64,000 nt of DNA from Sipunculus nudus. Its lineage: Eukaryota; Annelida; Sipuncula; Golfingiida; Sipunculidae. This document shows, piece after piece, positions 23,908 through 35,589 of the stretch (position 1 is the first letter of the stretch; every line of letters begins with the position of its first letter). The translations under genes were made by a program, and so were the position numbers. Location: assembly GCA_026874595.1 (NCBI GenBank), contig CM049322.1:7241900-7305899 (forward strand). Direction: 5' to 3'. Under the pieces are notes generated by a model. The model was not told the origin of the DNA, searched no databases, and saw only the letters and a list, made by a program, of their open reading frames with translations.

Positions 23908-25296
23908 TTTTTTTTTTTCGGAACAATCCTTCCCGAAAAAAATGAATTATATATTATAACTTAACTTAATCCTTTGCGTTTCTGAACTGGCAAAAACAGC
24001 AATAACATTATTTATATTGTATTGTGATGTTTTCTTTTAGCTTTATTTTTTGTCAAACAATAAAATCAGTTTGGGCTGTTAGAAACCATATGTTAAGAAT
24101 TAGCATAAATTTAAAATATATAGTGTTTGGCCTTAAATTATCAAATACTCTGACTGTTATAGTTTATATGCATGCAAGGTTTTGGAATGCATGCAATTGT
24201 TAAAGCCCAGAAACACATTTGAATTTTAAAATGTGTTTTGCAAGACTTATGTCCTCATTTGAATATACAGTGTGTAATTTAAAATATTCACGTAAATAAA
24301 AGGGAAATAAATCTTTTGTACATATTCAACGTGAAAAAAATTCGGCTATTGCTGTTACTGAGAAATGAGATACCATTTACAGATATACAAAGATTTAATT
24401 GATTCGTGTTTGCATAAATTAGTTCTTATAATATTGATATACCGATATTAAGTCATTAATGATATCTTTACAAAAGAAATGTTTCATGGTTATATAGGCG
24501 ATACAGACTAATGGGCATTAACAGATAATTCAGATTAGTTATTAAAATTGCAACCAATGTCACATGGTTGTGAATAAAAAGAATATATATAGGGAAAGAT
24601 TATTTAAAGGTACTTTTGCTTTCAATAGAATATCTGAATTTTTTTAAAGTTTAATGGTAGTTTTAAATTGTCTTGTTTTTCAATGAACATATGAGAAACT
24701 CATTTTAAAAAAAAATTGCCGGGAGAGAGGCGATAAGGGAGCATCTCACACGGGCCGTGTTGGGTGGAGGGGGGGGGGGGCAGTAAGGGCACCATTCACT
24801 GTCCCCTTCCCGCCCTCAAAGTTTCAAGTTTTAGGCTCGCAATCAAGCCCATAAACCGATGGAACATATTTCCAAAGATTTAAACATCAACAATATTTCT
24901 TTTCAGCACAAATACGGATCAGCCGTGCTAATTATAACATTTTTAAACGTCTGGTAATTGGAATGAAAATGAATGTTAAAACGTCTCAGCAATTATATAA
25001 AGAAACGTTTATGAATCATTTAAAAATTCCTATTTAACTGCTTAAACGGATCCTGTATATACATCATTATTTAACATACATTTAACTTATTTTTTAACAT
25101 AGTAAGGGAATTAACCAGGCCTTTTCTTTATTTGTAAATCCTTCCACTTACATTCATAAGGAACATTTATTTCTTCAAAGCAGTGTTTCAAAACTTACCT
25201 TTTGGAACATATTTGGGCAACCACGTGCTGGACGGCCGCTAACATATGATTTTTTAGGTCTTTTTTGGTCAGGGAAATAATGACTGAAAGTAACAT

Positions 25297-25375
25297 GTGC
25301 GGTTCTAGCTCAGGGGTATTTACTGAGATACATATGATGAGACCAGGGTTTTCTCAAAGCAGTCGTCACATCTTG
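25297..25375 (+). mobile_element. tRNA-like promoter fragment (possible SINE head)
   Basis: TAGCTCAGGGGTATT (25306-25320) is a good tRNA A box. A degenerate B-box-like GGTTTTCTCAA starts at 25347, about 41 nt downstream. No cloverleaf can be drawn convincingly, so this is a pseudo-tRNA or SINE 5' end rather than a tRNA gene. Confidence 0.4.
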
Positions 25376-25962
25376 CCTCACAACAGGAAACCTTATGATC
25401 GCCTTTGTTCAACTTCATTAACCAATCGATAAGGAGCAAAACGTTGGTTTTGAACAGTTCTGGGCGAATTAAATCACTAACGAGACATAAGTAGCCATAC
25501 ATAGAGATATTCAAGGTCAAAGGTAATCATACACGCAGTTCACTTTCAGCTATATTACACAATATGTTAGACACAAGGGCAGGGGTTACATTCTAAATAC
25601 AGTTAGGACCAACTGCCACTGAAAGAACAATTTATATATCAAATTATTGATGTATCATCTATTTTGTATAACTAGTTGGCGTTATGCCTATAAAGAAAAC
25701 ATTTATATAATATTTGTTACAACAAACAGGCAGAGATGGCAAAGTAAAGTTTAAAAGATATAAATCCAAACTATTCCACATATATATTTTTATGTTGAAA
25801 TTTCAATTTTCTTAAAGGATTTTTATATATTAACATACATATATTTGAAGGATTTTTATTCCAATTTACAATTTAAATTTTATAAATTTTATAATAAATC
25901 TTTATATCCGACACTTGGGTTACATTCTATGATATAACCCGCCCCGCCAAGGGCCTTTGTTG
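25376..25962. other. Unassigned interval
   Basis: AT-rich sequence with no recognised gene or transposon motif. Confidence 0.45.
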
Positions 25963-26148
25963 CTTGGGGTGATTTTGTCCCGGGTTGTTTTTCGCACCTG
26001 GTAATGAAGACGGTAAAGCAGCAGTTAAAGACACTTTAAAAAGATTAAGCTGTAACTTAGAGTGCCTTAATGAGTTAATAAAATTTTAAATGATACATGG
26101 TATTATGAGAGATATATATATATATATACACATACCAACAAACAAATA

Positions 26149-26200
<52 letters not shown>

Positions 26201-26844
26201 ATACTAAAAAGCGAGTCACAGAGTACTAAATGCTACATGAGTTATTACTATATAGGCAGAGCTTTATGCAATATAGAAACATTTCCTTCATAAGAGATGA
26301 TATCATTTGCCCATTGTATCATATTTCATAGTAATTTGTAATGGATCTTAAACGCAACATTATTTCTATAAGATCCCAGGTAGCAAGATAACGAAAGGTA
26401 TGGTTATCATTATAGCCATGTGTACGTCTAGCGTCACTGCCCGATGCCACGTCCGATTTTGACAAGGCAAAGGTTCGATATGATCAGTTGTTATTCTGAA
26501 TCTGAATACAAATGGAAAATGGAACATTAAACCGACCTTATTTGACGATCCCATACATCTATCTTTGTGATTGTAGGATAATGAGGAACGATGAACTCAC
26601 TGGTTCTACCTGCATGTGGCAAGTACAGACGTTAGGTATGTTGTTTAAAATATTATTTCAACACGAGTAAATATATATATATATATACATACCATGATTC
26701 ATGATACAAAGTGTCATTTAGATATTATTAAAACATAAGGAACCTTTAGTAGGAGCTGTTGGTTTCTTTAAGCACAGTGTCCTTTACTGCTGTTCCATCA
26801 TGTCCATAACGAGGTGCGGAAACAACCTGGGACAAAATCACCCA
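25963..26844. repeat. Widely spaced inverted repeat with ~75-bp arms
   Basis: 25963-26036 matches the reverse complement of 26769-26844 (shared GGTGATTTTGTCCC, then GCAGTTAAAGACAC against GCAGTAAAGGACAC). The 730 bp between hold TA tracts (26109-26127, 26153-26204, 26672-26688) and nothing coding that I recognise. The arms could be the ends of a non-autonomous DNA element or two opposed fragments of one repeat. Confidence 0.6.
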
Positions 26845-26879
26845 AAACAGGCAGCCAGCATATCTATGTGTAATAAGAC

Positions 26880-27960
26880 AACCAATATCACTCTGCCATA
26901 ATCTACATCAAAGTATAGAATGAATATTAGTTGGCTGAGCACCCCGCCCTGTTTAGCTACATTTTTTAAAAGAAACTTTCTGATGTCTGAATGTTAAGAA
27001 ACTGATTTTTATATTGACCATATGGGAGTCTTAGGACAACCACCACCGGAACCCCCTATTTAATAAGTACCGAACTCATTTTATCACATTTCAATCGGTC
27101 AAAAGATTTGCTGGCTTCAAGGCAACGGCAATACGCTCTACTACTTCCTGATCTATGATAAGATTTAATTTACTTTAACAGTACTGTTGGACACATGGTT
27201 GTGGATTCTCTTTAAATACAAACTGTGATTCCGGTGAGCGGAAACAATACTGTACACCTGCGGAATGATGTTATTAAAGAGCTTAGCGATGGGCTGCTAA
27301 GTGCTATACCAGGGTGATGTTTGCTGTCGTTCAAGTTTCCATTCTTCTTTTAGGAATGGGCACAATAACCGAATTATTTATAAATCGCGGAAATTTCCTC
27401 AGGGATAACATTGCAGGTTACTTTAAACTTACTATAACTTTTTATTGACTAGAAGCATTCATAATGTTGTCAGAATTGAAACTATTCAATTCGTTTTTGG
27501 TTTTATTGTTTTGAACATTGCAATCCCCTTTTCAACCTGCTTTGCCGTTAAGGAATTATCTCGCTGAGGGATGTTTAAATCATGTGAAATCTTAGCATGA
27601 ATGATCTCCCTTAATGCTTTTACCATTAGTATATCTTGCATAATTTATATAAATTATTGTCTTTATCTTTGAACCTATTTGAACTATTTTTATAAGTGTT
27701 TGATCCATTAATATTAAGTGCATAAGGTTTGTGGGGCGACCGTAACTTTTTGAATTCCGTCCATAATTTACATAAGCGGTCATTCTTTATAGTTGTTGCC
27801 ATACGACTGAAGTGCCATCTATTCGTTCGTCAGGAGCTGTTTAACAACTCTATGATAGTTTGCTTTAGTTCTAAGCCGAATATCCGCAGGCTATACAGTT
27901 TGAAGCTGTTTGCTTTTTCCTTAAATATTATGCCTAAGCAATGCTTTTTAACGTTCTGAA
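26880..27960 (-). mobile_element. Decayed LINE reverse transcriptase (DASKAFDR type)
   Basis: On the minus strand the blocks come in RT order. DNSLTAKQVEKGIAMFKTIK is the segment before the RT. Next is FINNSVIVPIPKR, then remnants of NYRGIALSSPIAKLF. SQFVFKENPQP corresponds to QFGF-K-HST. LEASKSFDRL is motif A, with Asp replaced by Glu as written. Then come GVPVVVVLRLPYGQYKNQ and TSESFF, and a decayed RQGGVLSP region at about 26940. There are many frameshifts and stops. The small ORF at 27592-27783 fits the linker upstream of the RT. Confidence 0.7.
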
Positions 27961-28179
27961 TGTGCAATCTCTTGCCGGATTGGTTTCTAGCTTATTCTGG
28001 TAAATGACTGAGGATTGCAAATTTTTAAGCTTACAAAATGCAAATTAATCACAGTTTATACGTAAGCAAAATCAATAATCGATTACTGATACCGAAGCAC
28101 TGTCATAACTTTTATATGTTTCTAATCATTCAGCTTTGTCTTGAACCCACGCCAATGTAAATTTAAACCCAGCACTAGG

Positions 28180-30300
28180 TCCTGCAAAAAATTGAAATGC
28201 GTTGATCAAAGCAGCAAAAACCGTAATGTACAAAGCACGAGCGATTACCGACTGAAATGTCAGACCAAAGCAAAATATTCCAGGAAAACACTTAAGGATT
28301 TTTGTAACATCTATAGTATAGCGGATGTGTTGAGAAGCTTCCGTCCGAAGAGAACCAACCCCTGTATCAAGTAGACTGGATTATTTTTTAACATCTAAGA
28401 CTTAAAAACTTTTTTGTTGAGCATTGGCAAATTCCAATCAGCTACAAGAGTTACCATTAGCAGTTTATATTTCTCTTAAGACTTCAGCAAATAAGCGAGA
28501 TCCTGGCTTTTGAGAGCAAGCTGAACTGCTCTCCTCTTGATGAAGAGGAGTATACTATTAATTCAAATATCGACTCAGTTATAGAAGAAAACCCACACAC
28601 AAATCTAAGTTTATTGCGGCAGGCTGTAAACTGTAGAATCAGGGGTGCCTCAATAAAATTTCCATCAGAGAAGAAAAGCTCCATTAACAATGAAATGTTG
28701 TCAATTAAAAAAGAAATGATGGCTTATTATAGCGAAAAGTACTGGGTGGATATTATGTTTTAAAACAACAATACAATATGGTAAAAAATAAATTTGAGAA
28801 ATTAATTTGAGGTAAAAAGAAACTCATTATTCTTATCAAAGTAACCTGGTATAAAGATGATGGAAAACAAACAAGGTATTTTCTTGAATATAAGAGAAAA
28901 GGAATTTCAATAAAAATTGCTGATCATTAACCAAAAATGGAAGAGAAAACGAAAGTACAAACGTGTTATTAGAGGATATGAAAAATTATTACATAACAAA
29001 TGTTTAAACATCAAAAGTGTCTGTTTAAAAAAACAATTTCTTATACTAAAACGATAGATGAATGTAATAAAGATTTATCAGAATGATATCACAGAAGAAG
29101 AAATAATAAAATTATGAAAATGTTCATTGAAAATAAAACCTAAGGAACAGATGGTCTCCCAGAATTATTTTTATTTCAAATTCTGGGAGAAAATAAAAAA
29201 AAAATGTTCAAGAAATGGTCAAATATATATTAAAACAGGTAATATGGGAATTACACAGAAACAAGGCATACTCACTTTAATCCCTTAAGCAGGAAAAAAT
29301 ACTAAGCAAATGAAGGATTGGAGACCAATATCATTTCTCAACATTATGAAATCTTAGCAAAATGTAGTTCTGATAAAATAAAAAATATTGTAAACAATAT
29401 AAATCATTGTGATCAATCATGTTTCATAAAAAAGGAGAAAATTGGGGGAAATATAATTTAAACAAATTTACCTTGCATCCGTCTAAAATTAAAAAAAAAA
29501 TATCACATATCTTATGTCAGTGGAACTAAAAAAAGCTTTTGATTCATTAGAACACAATTTTGATTAAAGAACTTATATAAGTAAAAAACTGGAAAAAAAA
29601 CTTCAGTGAAGGCATCAGGAAACTGCCGTAGGTTTAATAATAATGAAAATTATTATTACAGACATATGTATATTGTATACCAGACAATCGATCTAAGTTT
29701 TATTTTATGCCATTCTGAAATCGAAATTCTTTAAATTCATTTAGGATGCGGAGGGGCTGATGAAATTTATTAGGAATGTAACGTAAAACTCAGAAGAAAG
29801 GGACGGTTTAACTATGATTGACCTTCAGAGTAAAAATATTTCTCTGAAAACAAATCGGATAAAAAAACTGTTTACAGGAAATGAACTAAAACCTTGGACA
29901 GAATTAGTTTTTATTCATATGAAGGAAAAAAATGTATATATACTAGAAGGAGAATAGATTCCCAGGTTATTTAGAAAGTTTTATCAACATGTAATCCTTA
30001 TTGGAGGTTTTGTCAAATTAGGCAATGTACCATTTTGAATCTGAGGATAAAATACCTAATACATTCTAATATAAACATTAACCATCTTTTAGCAAATATA
30101 CATGAGTTTTTCCAAGTTATTTTTATATCAAGCGGGAAGCCAAATTAGACCAGATGATATATTTTAAACAGTGTATTATTGCCACCACATTATATATTTC
30201 AATGAATTGAAAACGGTTGATTTTTCGAATCTAGAAAAAAAACTTATTTAGGTATATCCCTACTTATATTTATTCTTATGAATGTTTCATATGTATACCC
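28180..30300 (+). mobile_element. Decayed LINE ORF2 (Tx1/L1-like)
   Basis: Ordered domains are visible. The end of an AP endonuclease comes first (TLKDFCNIYSIADVLRSFRP, 28290-28350). The linker follows (WYKDDGKQTRYFLEYKRKG, about 28850-28910). The RT fingers are GTDGLPELF (29144-29170) and GILTLIP*AGKN..KDWRPISFLN (29265-29342). Then come SCFIKKR and VELKKAFDSLEH (about 29517-29555). Motif A reads Glu where the catalytic Asp is expected. The palm with YxDD appears deleted: after about 29560 the reading resumes in the C-terminal region (DLQSKNISLKT, about 29815). Many stops. Confidence 0.75.
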
Positions 30301-31190
30301 AGGTTTTTAAGGTCAAAGTGATCTACTGCGTGTTTCAAAAAATGAAGTTAAAATATTATCAGGAGCTAATATGGTGATAATTCAGCGCCATGGTTTGGTT
30401 TTACACGTTTTCCCACATAATTATCATGTATTGGTTGTTGTTCTCGTTAATAAAAGGACCCTGACAATGTTTTGAAAGTGATAAAATATGTTAATATACT
30501 AAATATTATTGAACAATATCATTCATTTGAATTATGTCCCATTCTTGATAAAATAACTATATGCATATAATGTAAAGTCGGCTTTTAACACTATTGAATG
30601 CATGGACTTTTCCAAATAAATATAACGAAATACCTCCTATAATACAAATTGTTGAACATGCCTTCCTCCAGATACAAAGTATAGCGGGCTGTATCCACCA
30701 TTACCTTGCTTTGCATATGAGCTGCCCTTTTACACGTAGCTACTTTCATATTTTCTCACTGAAACCTACATTACATCGAAGATGAATTTTTCATTCATCC
30801 TCCTCACTACATATGTTTCCTGTCAATTACTGCTGTAGTATATCGATCTGGGAATTAAATGACAGTTTGCACATATTTTCTTATTTTTTATCTTTATTGT
30901 TATTATACATTGCAGCATACGTATAAAATGCCAAAACTGATTTAGTTCTATAAACGTATACCTTAACATCTTTAATTAACTCCAGAATTGAAAGCAACAA
31001 AAAGCAAGGATCCTGTTAGCCTTCATGATTCTTTCAAGGTTAGGTTTATCATGATTTTAACTCACATTTTACAATGTGAAGGATGTGATGGTAAGTGGAC
31101 AATATCAGGCCACCTGTAAGTTAGTTAACCATATATCCACGATGAGTCAGATTCATTAACCAAAGGGATTAATTTGCTGTGGTGTGATTT
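30301..31190. other. Unassigned interval
   Basis: AT-rich sequence following the LINE remnant, with no recognised domain. The ORF at 30594-30785 is short and featureless. Confidence 0.45.
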
Positions 31191-32010
31191 GACCGGTCCG
31201 GTTCAGCCTAATATTGCGAACCGGACCGCTAACAATAAATACTGGACCAGTTATTCCTTGACCGAACCCGTCTAGACCGCCCGATCTAACTTTTAAACGA
31301 TTATAATAAACAGATGCATTCATTGATTCATATTAATCCTACAAATCTTGTAACTAACCTCTAAAAGATAGTCTCGAAGCTACGTTAATGTATTTAAAGC
31401 AATGGCAGCTAGCATAATTTAATAATAGTGAATTATTTTATATTTATTTCTCTGAGTAATTTTGGTGGACCTATAATTGAAGTGACATATTTACCATAAG
31501 AATCGTCTCCTGCTGTGTCGCACAATGCTGATGCTTTTACTATGTTTCACTGTGTATCAAAGGATAATCAGAACAATTCCCTTACATTGCCTTTAATGGC
31601 ACAGCCCTATACTATAAAAACTCTTTGTCAGCCCCGCATCCTGCACAGTTTAGTTTATGCCCTAACCACTAGCCCCCCCCCCCCCCCCCCCGACAATTTT
31701 CACTTACAATATTCAACTATGGTTTAATAATTTAAAAGATTGATTTTATATTTGTTATTCAGAAAACGAATGAGGTCTTGTGATCCACGTATAGATTATA
31801 ATATTATATTTATTGCAGGGTTGGCTGTGTATGTGATATTAGTTTTTTTTTCAAAGATTTTATTACATAGGCACATAGATAATTAAAATTTTAATGTACG
31901 TTAATAATATTCTACTAAATGGACTGGACGCTTGGGCCGGCCCACCTACCGGACCGGACCGTCTACGGCTGGTTCGGACAGGACCGGACCGCTTATGTAT
32001 GAGACTGGAC
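31190..32010. mobile_element. Possible non-autonomous element bounded by GGTCCGG-rich ends
   Basis: The left end contains an 11-bp perfect inverted repeat (31194-31204 with 31218-31228, CGGTCCGGTTC). The right end (31925-31990) is packed with GGACCGGACCG motifs, the reverse complement of the left. The two ends are about 700 bp apart with AT-rich, non-coding DNA and a 19-bp C run (31673-31691) between. No exact terminal repeat or target-site duplication was established. Confidence 0.45.
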
Positions 32011-32269
32011 AAACAGGGTGTACAATTTACATTCAGTCTACTAGCCGGCCTTTGATATCTATGTTTTGTGTACACTTTACTATTTTTATGTTTGGTATGA
32101 CATATTCAGATCCAGTTTAATATGAGGTTTAATAAGATCATCATCTGATAAAATTATGTAATACTTCTTGTTTAATTCCCAACTTTTTTGTTCTTCTTAT
32201 TCTTTCTTGTTATATTATATTTATAATTGAAAATAAAGGTTGGTATACTTGAATAAGGTATTTTAAGAG

Positions 32270-32800
32270 AGATAAGAAGTTGGGAATGGTCACCGGTGCC
32301 AAAGGCAGCTGAAAGGTCCAGAAGAACAAACAGCATTGCTTTCTGGACCCCAACAGCATTTATGATATCATGCTGGACTCGTACTTAAGCTGTCTCCTAG
32401 CTGTGGTTTGTCCTATATGCGGACTGCAGTGGCTCTGCAATATCATATTCTGTTAGGTACACGTTGAGACGAGCTGCCAGTACCTTCTCTAGCACCTTGG
32501 ACAAGAAAGGCAAGTTAGATACAGGCCTGTCGTTGCTCAGTACATCACGGTCCAGAGAAGGTTTCTTTAAGAGTGGTGTGACTTGAGCCAACTTAAAAGG
32601 AGTTGAAACAAAACTTTCAGACGAGGACTGGTTGATGATATTTGTGAGAACTGGATAGAGCGGTTCAAGGCTTTTTTTTTCAAGAGAGCTTTCGGAATAG
32701 GATCAAGTTTATATTTCTTAGTAGTAGAGGACATTATGATATTACAAATTTCATCAGATGATACTTGAGAAAAAGTCCTTAACGTGCTTGCCGTCAACCC
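32270..32800 (-). mobile_element. CR1-like LINE reverse-transcriptase fragment
   Basis: The minus strand reads SSDEICNIIMSSTTKKYKLD, then LDPIPKALLKK, then LAQVTPLLKKPSLD (written AQVTPLLKKP at 32590). LSNDRPVSNLPFLSKVLEK, EPLQSAYRTNHS and, after a frameshift, MLFVLLDLSAAFGTGDH (about 32330-32285) follow. This is the fingers-to-motif-A order of CR1/L2-type RTs, and here the motif A Asp (LLDLSAAF) is kept. It is truncated after motif A, so no catalytic YADD. Confidence 0.85.
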
Positions 32801-34270
32801 GAAGTTTCTTCAAAAGGACAGGGACTTGAGCTATTTTTAGAGCAACACTGATGTATAAGTTTACAGCAAACGACAGTCAGCAGCAGTGGAAAAGTTTTGT
32901 TATTGATCTTGTTTGCAGGGCATACTTGACATACTATCAGTTTTCAGGATTATTAATTCAGGGGCGAGATGGTTGAACGGTGAGGTCCGAACAGGGGAAA
33001 TAAATAATTAATGCATTCAGTAAAGCTGTGTTTTAGCCAACTAGGATGTCACAAAATCTGCATAAATAGTTTTTTAGCAGGAGACCACGGTATTCTCACT
33101 CGGCCAGGGGTAATCAAACGGTTCAGGGCCACATTCGTGTTTACAGCAGTGGTAAGCATCGATGAACATTTTCCTCTTAAAAAAAAGTAAAAATGTAAGT
33201 ACCAAGTTCTTCAGTAATTTTCTGACCCCTCTAAGAATAATGTTAACACATTTGAAACTCCGATATCCAACCGAAAATGTCGTTATTTACGATGAACCAA
33301 TAATACGAAGAATGGAGAGGGAACTCTGGTAACTTGAATATACCAAAAACAACTGACACTATACTCCTATATCGGGAATATGACATACGTTCCCCAAATC
33401 TGTTTCTTTTAACACTAATGATTATGATTGATTCATGGATAAATGAATATTCATATATGTTGTCATCGTGAATTGATGCTTTAGTTTATGGTTCTATATT
33501 ATAAGACATTTTTTTTATAATGATAAAACACAAAAAGAACGGAGTATATAATAAGTATGTATGTATCGAACCATATTCGGCAGTATGATTAGTAATGTTT
33601 GTAATTTTAAAAAAATATATTGTGGAATATATTGTAGGAACGCTCTGATCATTTTGGGAAATTGTGTTGCTACAAATAAAATGTAAAAATAGGCGCCAAA
33701 TAAAATGGCACGTTATTGACAAGTGTTCTTGTCGTGTGATGTGTGATCAAATGTGCAATTATCCGTGATCGGTTTGATGAGGCTAATTACGACTTTTCGC
33801 AACCGAAAATCACACAGCTAATTGGCGGATTTTCTTTTACAGATGAGTCAGTCTGCATATTTTTTTTTGTATATTTTTGTAATGATGAGGTCCCTGAGGA
33901 AAGGTTTTATTTGTGAAACATAAAAGTTGATAATTGTTGTTGAAAAAACGAAAAGTCCTCCTCCCTCCAAAGGCAACAGGATCATTATCATCCATACATC
34001 TGAATAAATAGGCGAATGTTAATGAGTTTATAGGTTATTAATCGCTGTACTAGTGCTTATTGATTATTTATTTAATTTCGCAAAGATAAGTTAATTTGTG
34101 ATAGGGGTCCTTTTATTTTAATTCTAACGCATTTAATTATTGTAACGGTTAGTCGGTTAACAGAATACGCACGATAATCGCAGTAATAAAAACCCAGTGA
34201 GCGACAGGTTTATCATAATATTTGAACGTTGACCTTTAAACATATGCAAATAATCTCTCATCACAGAATA

Positions 34271-35361
34271 CAGTCAAGCCCGCTTGTTGTCATATCGGTG
34301 GTGCATGCATAAGTTATGATAAAAACCGGAATGTGATATTATCCGGGCTTCATCATCAGTGTCCTTTTGAGTTTTAGAAGAAGCGTTATGTCCAAAATGA
34401 TTTTAAATAAATTGTCAATAAACAGGAAACAGAAACGTTTATAAATATTTTTATTGCACAACCGCATATCAAATTAGGTTAATGCACACCTGACAGTTTT
34501 ATTTCCTGTATGCGTAGCGTGCAATAACTGAAAAAACCGACCTGCCAACAGAAAGAGACGTAGCGTCTGGGTCATGAGGTAAAATGTCTGGAAATATGCG
34601 GCATTGTTATAACTTTATTTATAGCAAACTATATTACTCAATAATTCTTTTCCCGACTATTGCGCCTTATTTTCCGGATATCTTATCGATGACTCAAACT
34701 TCCATGATCGTCTTTATGATAGGACTGTTCAGGGAGCGGACATCGTCATGCCATTGTCAACTCTCTGAAGTTTCGCCACAATTGAGGTTTTTGACCGGGT
34801 ATGTATCTCCTCCAGTGCTCACAATACCTCCCGCTTTTCGTCGACCTTTAAAGGGGACTTTCAGTCGTAAGCAACGTTTAGAGCGTGTGTCAAATATCAT
34901 CTCGGCGAAATGTCACTGAGGGGTAAACCGCGGCCTTTCAAAGGCCAGGAGTTAAATATGTATAATATGTGATCGTAAACATCGCCCTTGTTAGTCTTCG
35001 AAGAAACGCAATGATCTGGATTACCGTGGTATCTTAAGATGTAAATTAGCTTAGTAACGGGGAGTAACTCGCATGCATCACTGCACTTGCCTGCCGCACA
35101 CAGGTGGGAGATACGCCTGACCGATTACAGACTCTTTGCCTCGTTGATCGCCGTGTCGGCGTTTGATGTGATATTAACTGCGAACTGGCATCACTGTCAG
35201 GGGTTCCAAGCGTGACAATAAACGGGATTATGACAATATTTCATGATATTAAACGGTCAGATTTACCATTGTTTATATATGAAATGGTTTGGGTTTTCAG
35301 ATTTATGTGACAATAAACAGAATTTTCTATAAACCGATATGACACAAAGTGGGCTTGGCTG
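34271..35361 (+). mobile_element. Tc1/mariner-type non-autonomous transposon (1091 bp)
   Basis: The terminal inverted repeats are about 29 bp (34271-34299 and 35333-35361, 25 of 29 matching), beginning CAGTCAAGCCC and CAGCCAAGCCC. Each end is flanked by TA (34269-34270 and 35362-35363), the Tc1/mariner target-site duplication. The paralogous module at 41518-41538 reads straight through as GAATACAAGTATTAC, the exact expected empty site. The interior is richer in GC than its surroundings. It has a 111-codon ORF (34584-34919) with no recognisable DDE/D transposase motif, so the element is judged non-autonomous. Confidence 0.88.
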
Positions 35362-35589
35362 TACAAGTATTACATTATGTAACAGTTTTAGTGGAACTGC
35401 GGGTCAATAGAACATCACTAGCAGGAAATAAAGTGTACATCATCTGCATTCAGGCGAAGTATTCAATGTTAAAACTATATTTATTTCATAAAAACATTAA
35501 GATGAAAAAGAAAAATGCGAGAGAAAAAAAATATAATGAAGCTATGAAGGGGGAAGTTGATTCCAGTTATATACTTAATTATTTTCAAA

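Larger units (their letters stand above)
22071..25290. other. Unassigned AT-rich stretch with simple repeats
   Basis: It holds a C-rich tract (22542-22568), a long compound TA tract (23798-23907) and a G run (24769-24780). I found no recognised coding sequence or transposon signature. Confidence 0.5.

Noticed and set aside
34584-34919. 111-codon ORF inside the mariner-type element as a transposase
   Set aside because: No DDE/D spacing, helix-turn-helix or nuclear-localisation pattern could be seen. It is far shorter than a Tc1/mariner transposase.
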